Part shown: positions 46,417 to 54,922 of the stretch, in pieces
Layout of the letters: every line of letters starts with the position of its first letter
Position numbering within the stretch: the first letter of the stretch is position 1
From: Methanothermococcus thermolithotrophicus DSM 2095
Lineage (GTDB): Archaea; AGJL01; Methanococci; Methanococcales; Methanococcaceae
DNA: 64,000 nt
Assembly: GCF_946463545.1 (NCBI RefSeq)
Contig: NZ_OX296583.1
Location: forward strand, 781,035 to 845,034
Direction: 5' to 3'
Program-made: the position numbers and the translations under genes
The notes under the pieces: model-generated
The model's database searches: none
What the model saw: the letters and a program-made list of their open reading frames with translations, nothing else
What the model was told of the DNA's origin: nothing

Positions 46417-46563
46417 CTAATTACAGTGGATTTAAGATGAAGATTATCGTTATATCACCCTTAATTCAAGGAATAATCTTAATTTTTTAATTTTAGCATA
46501 TATTCAATAAATTATATAAATAACTTTTTTCATATTATAATAACTCACGTCAGGAGGATTATC

Positions 46564-47649
46564 ATGTGCGGAATTATCGGTTTTATGAGTAGGACAAAGA
46601 GAATGATAAGTGGAGAGAAAATAGCCATAGCTCTAGATAGTTTAAAAGAAAGGGGCAACGGGCAAGGTTCTGGATATGTAGGATATGGTATTTACCCAAA
46701 ATATGCTGATAAGTATGCCATACATGTTTTCTTGGATAATACAAGAGATTATGATAAAATAAGAGAAAAAGTTCAGGATACACTTCAGTTATATGGTTAT
46801 GTACTTAAGGATGAAGAGATCCCTACAGAAGAGGGGATTATAAATAAAGATTACATCTCCTGGAGATTCTTCTATGAATTTGATGAAAAATACAGAAACT
46901 CCGAAGAAGACAAGATGGTAGACATAGTAATGGATATCAACGATAAAATCGACGGAGCATTTGTATTTTCAAGTGGTAAAAACTTAGGTGTATTTAAAGC
47001 TGCAGCATGGCCTAATGAAGTTGCAGAGTACTTTAAAATTGATAAATATAAAGGATACATGTGGTTATCCCATGCAAGATACCCAACAAATACCAGAGGA
47101 TGGTGGGGAGGAGCTCACCCATTCAACTTACTCAACTGGTCGGTTGTTCATAACGGAGAAATCACAAGCTACGGAACAAATAAAAGATATGTTGAAAGTT
47201 TTGGCTACAAGTGTAAGTTGTTAACAGATACTGAGGTTGTAGCTTATCTCTTTGACTTGTTGGTAAGAAAACATAAAGTTCCAGTTGAATATGCTGTAAG
47301 TGCACTTGCTCCTAGATTCTGGGATGAAATAGACAACCTGCCTGAAGAAGAAAGAAAAATCCATGAAGCAATCAGAATGACCTACGGAAGCGCAATGATG
47401 AACGGTCCATTTGGAATTATAGTGGGAACCCATGAAGGAATGGTTTTCATGAATGGAGATGTTGAACAAGGTAATGCAATGCTTGGTTTAACAGATAGAA
47501 TAAAACTTAGACCACTTATAGCAGCTGAAAAGGATGATTTAGTATTTGTTTCAAGTGAAGAAGCTGCCATAAGAAAGATATGCCCTGAATTGGATAGGGT
47601 ATGGATGCCTGATGCAGGAAGAATGGTTATTGCGAGAATAGAAAAATAA
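46564..47649 (+). CDS. gltA: glutamate synthase, glutamine amidotransferase subunit
   Basis: 361 aa class II (Ntn) amidotransferase. Cys2 follows Met (MCGIIGFM) as the processed nucleophile. [32 protein letters not shown] is the glutamine-binding region. It releases ammonia from glutamine for the FMN subunit downstream. In archaea the glutamate synthase large chain is split into separate proteins, as here. CAGGAGGATTATC precedes the ATG. A 136-bp gap holding two hairpin modules separates it from the FMN subunit. Confidence 0.9.
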   Translation: MCGIIGFMSRTKRMISGEKIAIALDSLKERGNGQGSGYVGYGIYPKYADKYAIHVFLDNTRDYDKIREKVQDTLQLYGYVLKDEEIPTEEGIINKDYISWRFFYEFDEKYRNSEEDKMVDIVMDINDKIDGAFVFSSGKNLGVFKAAAWPNEVAEYFKIDKYKGYMWLSHARYPTNTRGWWGGAHPFNLLNWSVVHNGEITSYGTNKRYVESFGYKCKLLTDTEVVAYLFDLLVRKHKVPVEYAVSALAPRFWDEIDNLPEEERKIHEAIRMTYGSAMMNGPFGIIVGTHEGMVFMNGDVEQGNAMLGLTDRIKLRPLIAAEKDDLVFVSSEEAAIRKICPELDRVWMPDAGRMVIARIEK

Positions 47650-47653
47650 TAGA

Positions 47654-47694
47654 CGAAAACTGAAGTTTTCGTTGCTCGCTTACTTCGTAAGCGA
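47654..47694. repeat. two hairpin modules inside the glutamate synthase cluster
   Basis: CGAAAACT-GAA-GTTTTCG (about 47653-47671; the AGTTTTCG stem base pairs with CGAAAACT) and TCGCTTAC-TTC-GTAAGCGA (about 47675-47693). They start within five bases of the gltA stop codon. They match the module style of the arrays at 17.7 and 50.1 kb. Confidence 0.8.
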
Positions 47695-47784
47695 ATTCAT
47701 AATTCATTTCTGGATGATGCAGTAAGATCTTAAGGTTTTTACCTTTTTTAATTTACAATTTTACAAATTTAAGGGAGTGAAAAT

Positions 47785-49317
47785 ATGATACCTTCAACAG
47801 TTCCTCCAAAGTACAAGGTAGTGGTGGATTCTGATAGATGTATGTTGTGTGAGAGATGTGTAACTGAGTGTTCTTGGGGAGTATATAGAAGACAGGGAAA
47901 TAAGATAATAGCCTATTCAAATAGATGTGGTGCCTGTCAAAGATGTGTTTCAATGTGTCCAAGGGATGCAATAACTATTGAAGAAAAAAGAGTTAGCTGG
48001 AGAAGCCATCCATTATGGACCGCTGAAGCCAGAGAAGATATTATAAACCAGGCAAGAACCGGATGTATATTATTGAGTGGTATGGGTAACGCCAAAGAAT
48101 TCCCTATATACTTCGACAATATAGTTTTAGATGCTTGCCAGGTTACAAACCCTTCAATTGACCCATTAAGGGAACCTATGGAACTAAGAACATACATAGG
48201 TAAAAAACCTAAAAAATTGGATTTTGATTTTGTAGAAGAGGAAATAGATGGTAAAAAAGTTAAAAAGGCCAAATTAAAAACAAAAATATCACCAAATTTA
48301 AAGTTAAAGACTCCAATTATGATTGCACACATGTCATACGGTGCGTTATCCTTAAACTCACATAAGGCCATGGCTAGAGCTGTTAAAGAATGTGGAACCT
48401 TTATGGGTACTGGTGAAGGAGGATTGCATAGAGATCTCTACCCATATGCAGATAGTGTAATTACCCAGGTTGCAAGTGGTAGGTTTGGAGTAAATGAGGA
48501 GTATCTGTCAAAAGGAGCTGCGATTGAAATTAAAATAGGTCAAGGTGCAAAGCCAGGTATCGGTGGACACTTGCCAGGGGAAAAGGTTTCAGCAGAAGTT
48601 TCAATGACAAGGATGATTCCAGAAGGCTCTGACGCGATTTCTCCAGCACCTCATCACGATATATATTCAATTGAAGATCTTGCCCAATTAGTCAGAAGTT
48701 TAAAAGAAGCTACAAGATGGAAGATTCCAGTATTTGTTAAAATTTCCGCAGTTCATAACGTGGCAGCTATTGCAAACGGTATTGCAACATCAGATGCAGA
48801 TGCTGTTGTTATAGATGGATTTAAAGGAGGTACCGGAGCTGCACCTAAGGTATTTAGGGACAATGTAGGTATTCCAATTGAAATGGCTATTGCTGCAGTT
48901 GATGATAGATTGAGGGAAGAAGGAGTAAGAAATGAAATAAGTATTATCGCAAGTGGTGGAATTAGGAACTCTGCAGATGTATTTAAATCTATAGCACTTG
49001 GAGCAGATGCGGTCTATATAGGTACTGCAGTAATGGTTGCAATGGGCTGTAGAGTATGTGGAAGATGCTACACAGGACAGTGTTCATGGGGTATTGCAAC
49101 TCAAAAGCCAGAACTGGTCAGTAGGTTGGATGTGGATGAAGCAGCCAAGAGAGTGGCAAACTTAATACATGCATGGACCCATGAAATTAAAGAATTACTT
49201 GGTGCTGCAGGAATAAACTCAATTGAAAGTTTAAGAGGAAATAGAGATAGATTAAGAGGCGTAGGGTTAAATGAGGTAGAATTGAAGACATTAGGAATAA
49301 AGCCTGCAGGGATGTAA
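47785..49317 (+). CDS. gltB: glutamate synthase, FMN/Fe-S (GltB) subunit
   Basis: 510 aa. Two N-terminal 4Fe-4S motifs (CMLCERCVTEC and CGACQRCVSMC, about 19-60) lead into the FMN-binding TIM barrel: MIAHMSYGALSLNSHKAMA, GTGEGGLH, GQGAKPGIGGHLPG, KISAVHNVA, GFKGGTGAAP and SGGIRNSADVFK. A late cluster motif CRVCGRCYTGQCSWG follows. It reduces 2-oxoglutarate plus ammonia to glutamate. GGGAGTGAAAAT precedes the ATG. The stop overlaps the next frame (TAATG), so it is coupled to the GXGXG subunit. Confidence 0.95.
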   Translation: MIPSTVPPKYKVVVDSDRCMLCERCVTECSWGVYRRQGNKIIAYSNRCGACQRCVSMCPRDAITIEEKRVSWRSHPLWTAEAREDIINQARTGCILLSGMGNAKEFPIYFDNIVLDACQVTNPSIDPLREPMELRTYIGKKPKKLDFDFVEEEIDGKKVKKAKLKTKISPNLKLKTPIMIAHMSYGALSLNSHKAMARAVKECGTFMGTGEGGLHRDLYPYADSVITQVASGRFGVNEEYLSKGAAIEIKIGQGAKPGIGGHLPGEKVSAEVSMTRMIPEGSDAISPAPHHDIYSIEDLAQLVRSLKEATRWKIPVFVKISAVHNVAAIANGIATSDADAVVIDGFKGGTGAAPKVFRDNVGIPIEMAIAAVDDRLREEGVRNEISIIASGGIRNSADVFKSIALGADAVYIGTAVMVAMGCRVCGRCYTGQCSWGIATQKPELVSRLDVDEAAKRVANLIHAWTHEIKELLGAAGINSIESLRGNRDRLRGVGLNEVELKTLGIKPAGM

Positions 49318-49334
49318 TGGCCATAGGTGAAAAC

Positions 49335-50117
49335 ATGAGCAAAAGGGAAGCTATAATTGATGCCATAGACATGGATTATAGGGAGTTAAACGAAAAAATA
49401 CATGAAATTTTGAATGAAAATCCGAATTTGGAAAAGATAGTATTGAAAAACGTATTGGGACAAAGATTTATAGGTAATGGAGTTCAAAGAAAGGATTTAA
49501 CAATTGAGATTCATGGAATTCCTGGTGGAGACTTAGGAATGTTTATGAATGGTCCAAGAATTGTAGTTTATGGAAATGCCGACCATGCGCCTGGAAATAC
49601 CTTAGATGATGGTGTTATTGTTATCCACGGTAGTGGTGGAGATGTTACCGGCCACTCTATGAGAGGAGGAAAGGTATTTGTTAGAGATAATGTAGGTTAT
49701 AGAAGCGGTATTCACATGAAGGAATACAAAGATAAATTTCCAGTCTTAGTTATTGGTGGCGAGGCTAAGGACTTTTTAGGAGAGTACATGGCTGGAGGAA
49801 TAATTATAGCTTTGAATATTGATAATGAAGGAAATGATTTAGGTAAAATTCCAGGAAGAATGATTGGTACCGGAATTCATGGTGGAGCCATCTATATAAG
49901 GGGAGAAGTTGAAAAATCCCAGCTTGGAGTGGCAGCAGATATTAAGGAATTTACAGAAGAAGATAGGGATAAAATAAGACCACATATTGAGGAATTCTGT
50001 AAGGAGTTTGGATTAAGTGATGAAATTAAGGAAAAGTTAATTAATTCAGACTATACAAAAATAGCTCCAATATCAAAGAGACCATTTGGAAAATTATATA
50101 CTCCTGATTTAAGGTAA
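49335..50117 (+). CDS. glutamate synthase GXGXG-domain subunit
   Basis: 260 aa. Right-handed beta-solenoid of GltB C-terminal type: GNGVQRKDLTIEIHGIPGGDLG, GNADHAPGNTLDDGVIVIHG, GDVTGHSMRGGKVFVRDNVGYRSG and GTGIHGGAIYIRGEV. It is the structural C-terminal part of bacterial glutamate synthase, encoded separately. GGTGAAAAC before the ATG at 49335 is decisive; the ATG at 49317 overlaps the gltB stop and lacks such a site. The 447-bp region after it is a modular hairpin array. Confidence 0.93.
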   Translation: MSKREAIIDAIDMDYRELNEKIHEILNENPNLEKIVLKNVLGQRFIGNGVQRKDLTIEIHGIPGGDLGMFMNGPRIVVYGNADHAPGNTLDDGVIVIHGSGGDVTGHSMRGGKVFVRDNVGYRSGIHMKEYKDKFPVLVIGGEAKDFLGEYMAGGIIIALNIDNEGNDLGKIPGRMIGTGIHGGAIYIRGEVEKSQLGVAADIKEFTEEDRDKIRPHIEEFCKEFGLSDEIKEKLINSDYTKIAPISKRPFGKLYTPDLR

Positions 50118-50129
50118 ATAAGGTAAGTA

Positions 50130-50510
50130 AGTATGCCTTTGGATCCAACCCAAGCCTTTTTAAAAGGCTGGATGCCAAATATATCTCTTCATGAAGTTAA
50201 GAAGTATTCTATTGGGGATCATTGAGCGAAGCGAGATGAGCTCTATGAAAACCACTGGGTTTTCATTTAATCCAACACCTCTCGACGAAACCAAAGGTTT
50301 TCGTGAGTCTCTACAAAAATTCGAAGAATTTTTGTGAGTCAGCAAATCTTCGATTTGCTTCGACTTAACGAAAACCTTTCAGGTTTAGTTGAATAATCGT
50401 AGATTATTCAATTTCCCCGCAACTATGTTGCGGTGGATCGTAAGTCAGCGAATCCTTTGGATTCGCTTCGACGATAAATTGAAGATTTGTCTCGATTTTT
50501 AAAGGGGTTG
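50130..50510. repeat. large modular hairpin array within the glutamate synthase cluster
   Basis: Hairpins in order: ATGAAAACC-ACTG-GGTTTTCAT (50245-50266), CGAAACC-AAA-GGTTTTCG (about 50285-50303), CAAAAATTC-GAA-GAATTTTTG (about 50313-50333), AGCAAATC-TTC-GATTTGCT (50341-50359), TGAATAATC-GTA-GATTATTCA (50390-50410), CCGCAAC-TAT-GTTGCGG (50417-50433), CGAATCC-TTT-GGATTCG (about 50449-50465). Linkers GTGAGTC and TTCGAC recur. 50368-50449 is repeated inverted at 15268-15349 with one mismatch. The array fills the gap between the GXGXG subunit and its FrhB-like partner. Confidence 0.92.
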
Positions 50511-50564
50511 GAAATAAAGGTGCTGGATTTAATTATCTTTTTTAAATGAATAGAAGGTGGAATT

Positions 50565-51647
50565 ATGAAGTCATACTTGAATTTAAAGGAAGAAGTTTGG
50601 GATAAGAACATCTGTTCTGGATGCGGAGCTTGTGTTGCAGTCTGTCCTACAGAAAATATTTATTTCAAAGAACAAAGCCCTGTAAAATTTGTATGTGATG
50701 AGTGTGCATGTATAATTGCTCCTACCCAAAATGGAGAACACCCGATATCTGCGGAATTCTGTAAAGTTACCCTTTATGATGTCCCATGTGGGGCCTGTTA
50801 TGATGCATGTCCAAGAACCTCTGAAGGAAAATTGTCTCAAATTGAAAATGGGCTGGACAATATAATAAAGGCAGTAAAGGCCAAGTCCAAGCTTAATACA
50901 AAGGGAGTCCAAAGCGGTGGAGCAGTTACTGCGATTCTGGCGAATGCATTTGATGAAGGGATTATAGACGGAGCTCTTGTAATGATGGAGGATAAATGGA
51001 CAATGAAACCTGAGTCCTATTTGGCAACTTCAAAAGAAGATGTTTTAAAATCTGCAGGAAGTAGATACAACTGGAATGCTCCTATATTGGAGGCTTTAAA
51101 AGAGGCTGTAATGGATAAAAAATTGAATAAGTTGGCAATTGTGGGAACACCTTGTGTTATTAACGCAGTTTATCAAATGATGTCATCTGATAACGACCTT
51201 GTAATTCCATTTAGAAATGCCATAAGGTTTAAAATAAGTCTTTTCTGCTTTGAAACATTCGATTACTCTAAGATGACTGAAAAGCTTAAATCAATAAATG
51301 TAGATCCGTGGGAAGTACGTAAAATGGATATTGATAAAGGTAAACTAATCGTCGAGCTCTTAGATGGGACAATCCATAGCTTCCGATTAAATGAAGTAGA
51401 AGATGTCGTAAGGTCTGGATGCAATGTATGTACAGATTTCACAGGTATAACTGCTGATATATCAGTTGGAAATGTTGGATCTCCTGAAGGATATTCAACA
51501 GTGCTTATAAGAAACAAGTGGGGCAAAGGCCTCTTTGATAGGGCAGTTATAAATGGATATTTAGAAGCTGAAGAAGGAGTTGACATAAAACCAATTGAAA
51601 GTTTAGCTGAAAAAAAGGCTAGACGAAAAGATGGTTCTGAAATTTAA
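50565..51647 (+). CDS. F420-binding FrhB/FdhB-like partner of glutamate synthase
   Basis: 360 aa. An N-terminal ferredoxin-type motif (CSGCGACVAVCP, about 18-29) with further cysteines (CDECACI, CGACYDACP) precedes the F420H2 dehydrogenase beta-subunit domain: TKGVQSGGAVTAIL, KSAGSRYNWNAP, AIVGTPCVINAV and RSGCNVCTDFTGITADISVGNVGSPEGYSTV. This family binds FAD and oxidises F420H2. Position after the split glutamate synthase suggests it supplies electrons from F420H2, replacing the NADPH-dependent small subunit of bacteria. AGAAGGTGGAATT precedes the ATG. It is separated from the other genes by a repeat array. Confidence 0.88.
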   Translation: MKSYLNLKEEVWDKNICSGCGACVAVCPTENIYFKEQSPVKFVCDECACIIAPTQNGEHPISAEFCKVTLYDVPCGACYDACPRTSEGKLSQIENGLDNIIKAVKAKSKLNTKGVQSGGAVTAILANAFDEGIIDGALVMMEDKWTMKPESYLATSKEDVLKSAGSRYNWNAPILEALKEAVMDKKLNKLAIVGTPCVINAVYQMMSSDNDLVIPFRNAIRFKISLFCFETFDYSKMTEKLKSINVDPWEVRKMDIDKGKLIVELLDGTIHSFRLNEVEDVVRSGCNVCTDFTGITADISVGNVGSPEGYSTVLIRNKWGKGLFDRAVINGYLEAEEGVDIKPIESLAEKKARRKDGSEI

Positions 51648-51676
51648 TATATTTTATAACTTTTATTTTTGTTCAG

Positions 51677-52492
51677 TCATAATTGGGCCTGAACTTTCTG
51701 TTTTACATAGTCAATACCGAGTTCTTTTATAAAATCGTAAATTCTCCCTTTTCCAAATTTTGAATACATTTCAATTAAAATATCGACAACTTCTAAAACT
51801 TCATCCTCTGTTTTAACATCTATTAGATGCTTAGCAGCTTTTGGAAACTTCCCGCCTTTACCGCCTATATTTATGGATATTGCCTTATCTACCACATTTA
51901 TGGCATCGCATAATTTAAGACAGTCTCCCTTTCCAATACAGTTTTCTTTTATAGCTTTATTTTTCCAATCTATTGCATTTATTTCACAAAAATTTTCACA
52001 TTTTCCACATTCTATGCACTTTTCTTTGTTGATTTCTAATATATATCTGAAGTATATCCCAATATCGCAAAATTGATGATGAGTACAGTTGTTTGGACAT
52101 CCGCTAACATTTATTTTTAATTTTTTTGGGACCCAAATACCTTCAAATTCATCATGTAGCTTTCTAGCCAGGCTTACAGAATCACCAATTGAGCTATAAC
52201 ATTCGGATCCAATACAGCATACGATTTGTCTAATCCTTGTTCCGGTGGACCCTATTTTAATACCTTCTTTTTCAAGGAGCTCTTCAACTTTTTCAAGATT
52301 TTCATATTTTATTTTAAACTCTAAACCCTGCCTTGTAGTTAAATGAACCTTTCCAAAACCATATTTCTTAGCAATTTTTCCGATTGCAATCAGCTGTTCA
52401 CAACTTAGATAACCTGGCTTTAGGGATAATCTTACCATAAGTCCGTCTTTTTTAGGAATAACTCCCATCTTATAATTGTTCCTACATGCCAT
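51677..52492 (-). CDS. small dissimilatory sulfite reductase-like protein (Dsr-LP)
   Basis: 271 aa. Nitrite/sulfite reductase ferredoxin-like N-terminus (LKPGYLSCEQLIAIGKIAKKYG, HLTTRQGLE) and siroheme/4Fe-4S ligands CCIGSEC (C-x5-C, about 97-103) and CPNNC (C-x3-C, about 135-139). An inserted ferredoxin pair follows (CIECGKCENFCEIN and CIGKGDCLKLCD). Such small Dsr-like proteins are known from methanogens; the natural substrate is unsettled. Divergently transcribed from fsr with a shared 133-bp promoter region. GTGAAAAA precedes the ATG. Confidence 0.88.
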   Translation of the reverse strand: MACRNNYKMGVIPKKDGLMVRLSLKPGYLSCEQLIAIGKIAKKYGFGKVHLTTRQGLEFKIKYENLEKVEELLEKEGIKIGSTGTRIRQIVCCIGSECYSSIGDSVSLARKLHDEFEGIWVPKKLKINVSGCPNNCTHHQFCDIGIYFRYILEINKEKCIECGKCENFCEINAIDWKNKAIKENCIGKGDCLKLCDAINVVDKAISINIGGKGGKFPKAAKHLIDVKTEDEVLEVVDILIEMYSKFGKGRIYDFIKELGIDYVKQKVQAQL

Positions 52493-52536
52493 TTTTTCAC
52501 TTTAAAAATTATTGCATTTATATTCTATTACAGGAC

Positions 52537-52575
52537 GTGTGCAAAACTCATGCACACAATAAATAGTATTATATA
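52537..52575. promoter_or_regulatory. fsr / Dsr-LP divergent promoter region with inverted repeat
   Basis: Perfect inverted repeat GTGTGCA-7 bases-TGCACAC (52537-52557) lies just upstream of TATA-like TTATATA (about 52568-52575) for fsr. A TATA-like GAATATAAAT for Dsr-LP lies on the other strand at about 52517-52526. The repeat sits between the two TATA boxes, where one bound regulator could affect both genes. Confidence 0.5.
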
Positions 52576-52625
52576 CTATCATGCTCAAGTATAATGTGTG
52601 AATAAATTAATCACAGGTGGTATTG

Positions 52626-54482
52626 ATGTACGAATGGAAATTGAATGATATTGTGGATAATGGGATATGTGCTAAATGTGGTACATGTACAGTAGTATGT
52701 CCTAATGGTATATTAACTTTTGAGGATAGGCCAAAATTAACTGAAGAATGTCTAAGAAAAGGAAATGGGATGTGCTTTGAGGTCTGTCCAAGAGTTTCAT
52801 CAGGAAAGTATCAAATAAAAATCAGAGAAAAATTTAAAGAAGAATACTACTATGGAAAAGGAGACGTAGAAGGGCAGGACGGGGGAGTTGTAACAACATT
52901 CTTAAAGTATCTCTTAAAAAACAAAAAGATAGACGGTGCTATAGTAGTTGGAGATGAATGCTGGAAACCAGTTTCATTAATCGTTCAAAATGAAGAGGAT
53001 TTAATGAACACTACAAAATCAAAATACACTGTATCAACACTTGAAGCTTTAAAAACTGCTGGAGAAATGGGCTTAGAAAAAGTCGCAGTTGTTGGATTAC
53101 CATGTCAAATCAACGGTCTTAGAAAACTTCAGTACTTCCAGTACTTGGCAAAGCACGATGGAGAACTAGGTAAAAACGGAAAACCAGTTAAACTTCCAAA
53201 AATAGAATACCTAATCGGATTGTTATGTACTGAGAAGTTTGAATACGACGAATTAAAAGAAACCCTTGCAAAATACAACATAAACATGGACGATGTAGAG
53301 AAGTTTGACATCAAAAAAGGAAAACTACTCGTCTATGTTAATGGAGAAGAACACAAAATACCTTTAAAAGAGATTGAACTAAGTGCAGGCTGTAAAATGT
53401 GTAGAGACTTTGACGCTGAAATGGCTGATGTGTCAGTCGGATGCGTTGGAAGTCCAGACGGCTATTCAACAGTTATAATAAGAACAGAAAAAGGGGAAGA
53501 GATTAAAAACGCCATAGAGTTAAAAGAAGGCGTAAATTTAGAAGCTATTGAAAAATTGAGAGACTTAAAACTCAATAGATTCAAGAAAGAAGTTGAAAGA
53601 AGAAAAGCAGAAGATGAAAAAGTATCATTCTACTGGACCGCTGACTATGGTGGAGTAGGTAAAAGAGCAGATGGGACCTACTTTATAAGAATTAGAGCAA
53701 AACCTGCTGGATGGTATAGTATTGATGAAGCCAGAGAAATACTGGAAATAGCTGAAAAATACGATGGTAAAATAAAAATGACAAACAGAGGTGCATTTGA
53801 AATCCATGGTATAAGTGGATTTGATGTTGAAGCTATGGTTTTAGAGCTCATGGAAAAAGGATTCATAACTGGTTCAGAAGGGCCACTGGTTAGGGCAACA
53901 CTGGCATGTCCTGGAGAAGGAAACTGTGGAAGTGGATTAATAAATACCACCGAACTATGCAAAATACTTGAAGATAACTTCAAAGAACATCCTGCACCAT
54001 ATAAATTCAAAATTGCAATAAGTGGATGTCCAAATAAATGTGTTAGACCACAAATCCATGATATAGGTATAGCTGGAGTTAAGTTCCCAGTAGTTAATGA
54101 AGAAAACTGTAACGGCTGTGGAAGATGTGCAGAAGTTTGTAAGATTGAGGCAATAGATATTAGGGGAGAAACATCATATACAAACTACAATGTATGTATT
54201 GGATGTGGAAAATGTATAAAGGCATGTCCAAATGAAGGTAGGGATGTTAAAGAAGAAGGATTTATGGTGTATGTTGGAGGTAAGACCGGAAGGGAGGTAA
54301 TAGAAGGAGTAAGCATGAAATTAATGAGTGTTGAAGAGATACTCAATTTAATAGATAAGGTATTGATAGTATACCACAAATACGCTAAAAAACCACAAAG
54401 AGAAAGATTGGCCGCAGTTATGGCAAGGATTGGAAAAGGAAAGTTCTTAGAAGAAGTTAAAGAACTTATGGAACAAAATTAA
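52626..54482 (+). CDS. fsr: F420-dependent sulfite reductase
   Basis: 618 aa fusion. The N-terminal half (about 1-310) is an FpoF/FrhB-type F420H2 dehydrogenase: CAKCGTCTVVCP, GQDGGVVTTFLKYL, VVGLPCQINGLRK and CKMCRDFDAEMADVSVGCVGSPDGYST. The C-terminal half is a Dsr-type siroheme sulfite reductase: TNRGAFEIHGI, CPGEGNC (C-x5-C), CPNKC (C-x3-C) and a ferredoxin insert (CNGCGRCAEVC, CIGCGKCIKAC). It reduces sulfite to sulfide with F420H2, detoxifying sulfite and giving sulfur for growth. Length matches known Fsr (about 620). GGTGGTATTG precedes the ATG at 52626. Confidence 0.96.
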   Translation: MYEWKLNDIVDNGICAKCGTCTVVCPNGILTFEDRPKLTEECLRKGNGMCFEVCPRVSSGKYQIKIREKFKEEYYYGKGDVEGQDGGVVTTFLKYLLKNKKIDGAIVVGDECWKPVSLIVQNEEDLMNTTKSKYTVSTLEALKTAGEMGLEKVAVVGLPCQINGLRKLQYFQYLAKHDGELGKNGKPVKLPKIEYLIGLLCTEKFEYDELKETLAKYNINMDDVEKFDIKKGKLLVYVNGEEHKIPLKEIELSAGCKMCRDFDAEMADVSVGCVGSPDGYSTVIIRTEKGEEIKNAIELKEGVNLEAIEKLRDLKLNRFKKEVERRKAEDEKVSFYWTADYGGVGKRADGTYFIRIRAKPAGWYSIDEAREILEIAEKYDGKIKMTNRGAFEIHGISGFDVEAMVLELMEKGFITGSEGPLVRATLACPGEGNCGSGLINTTELCKILEDNFKEHPAPYKFKIAISGCPNKCVRPQIHDIGIAGVKFPVVNEENCNGCGRCAEVCKIEAIDIRGETSYTNYNVCIGCGKCIKACPNEGRDVKEEGFMVYVGGKTGREVIEGVSMKLMSVEEILNLIDKVLIVYHKYAKKPQRERLAAVMARIGKGKFLEEVKELMEQN

Positions 54483-54509
54483 ATATTTATTCATATTTTT
54501 TAATTTAAA

Positions 54510-54857
54510 CTACTGTTTTTTTAACCATTCTTTTACACCCATATACCAATCGTCCAAAAGTTTTTCCATGATATCCTTAACTTTTTCAAATTCTACAGGT
54601 CGGTATATGTATTTATATCCAAAAGTCTCTGTTACTTTTTCTCTCTCTACCAATCCACAGTTTATTAAGCTTCTTAAACCTTTCTGCACCGTTGTTCTGT
54701 CTCGTCCAATTTTTTTGGCTATTTCATTTACTGGAGCTTCCTCAAGATTTAGGAGCTCAAAGTATATTCTAATCTCTATTTCTTGCAGGCCCAAAATACA
54801 TCTCATTAAATCCTCTATTGTGAATTTCTGCATTCTAGCTACTATTAAGTTATTCAT
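54510..54857 (-). CDS. TrmB/MarR-type helix-turn-helix regulator
   Basis: 115 aa. Winged helix with LNLEEAPVNEIAKKIGRDRTTVQKGLRSLINCGLVERE (about 36-74) and a helical C-terminus (FEKVKDIMEKLLDDWYMGVKEWLKKQ). A single cysteine lies near 68 and another near residue 21 (LMRCILG). It is convergent with fsr, 28 bp apart, so it is a candidate regulator of fsr and Dsr-LP, by position only. GGAGGGATTTA precedes the ATG; an internal ATG at 54833 is possible. Confidence 0.75.
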   Translation of the reverse strand: MNNLIVARMQKFTIEDLMRCILGLQEIEIRIYFELLNLEEAPVNEIAKKIGRDRTTVQKGLRSLINCGLVEREKVTETFGYKYIYRPVEFEKVKDIMEKLLDDWYMGVKEWLKKQ

Positions 54858-54922
54858 TAAATCCCTCCAATATTTTACTAAAATATTATTTTATAGGGTG
54901 GATAAAATTACAAAAAACTGTT

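Noticed and set aside
50245-50465. CRISPR array
   Set aside because: Units are self-complementary hairpins of varying sequence joined by short linkers. There is no constant repeat of 24-37 bp with regular unique spacers, and no cas genes are present.
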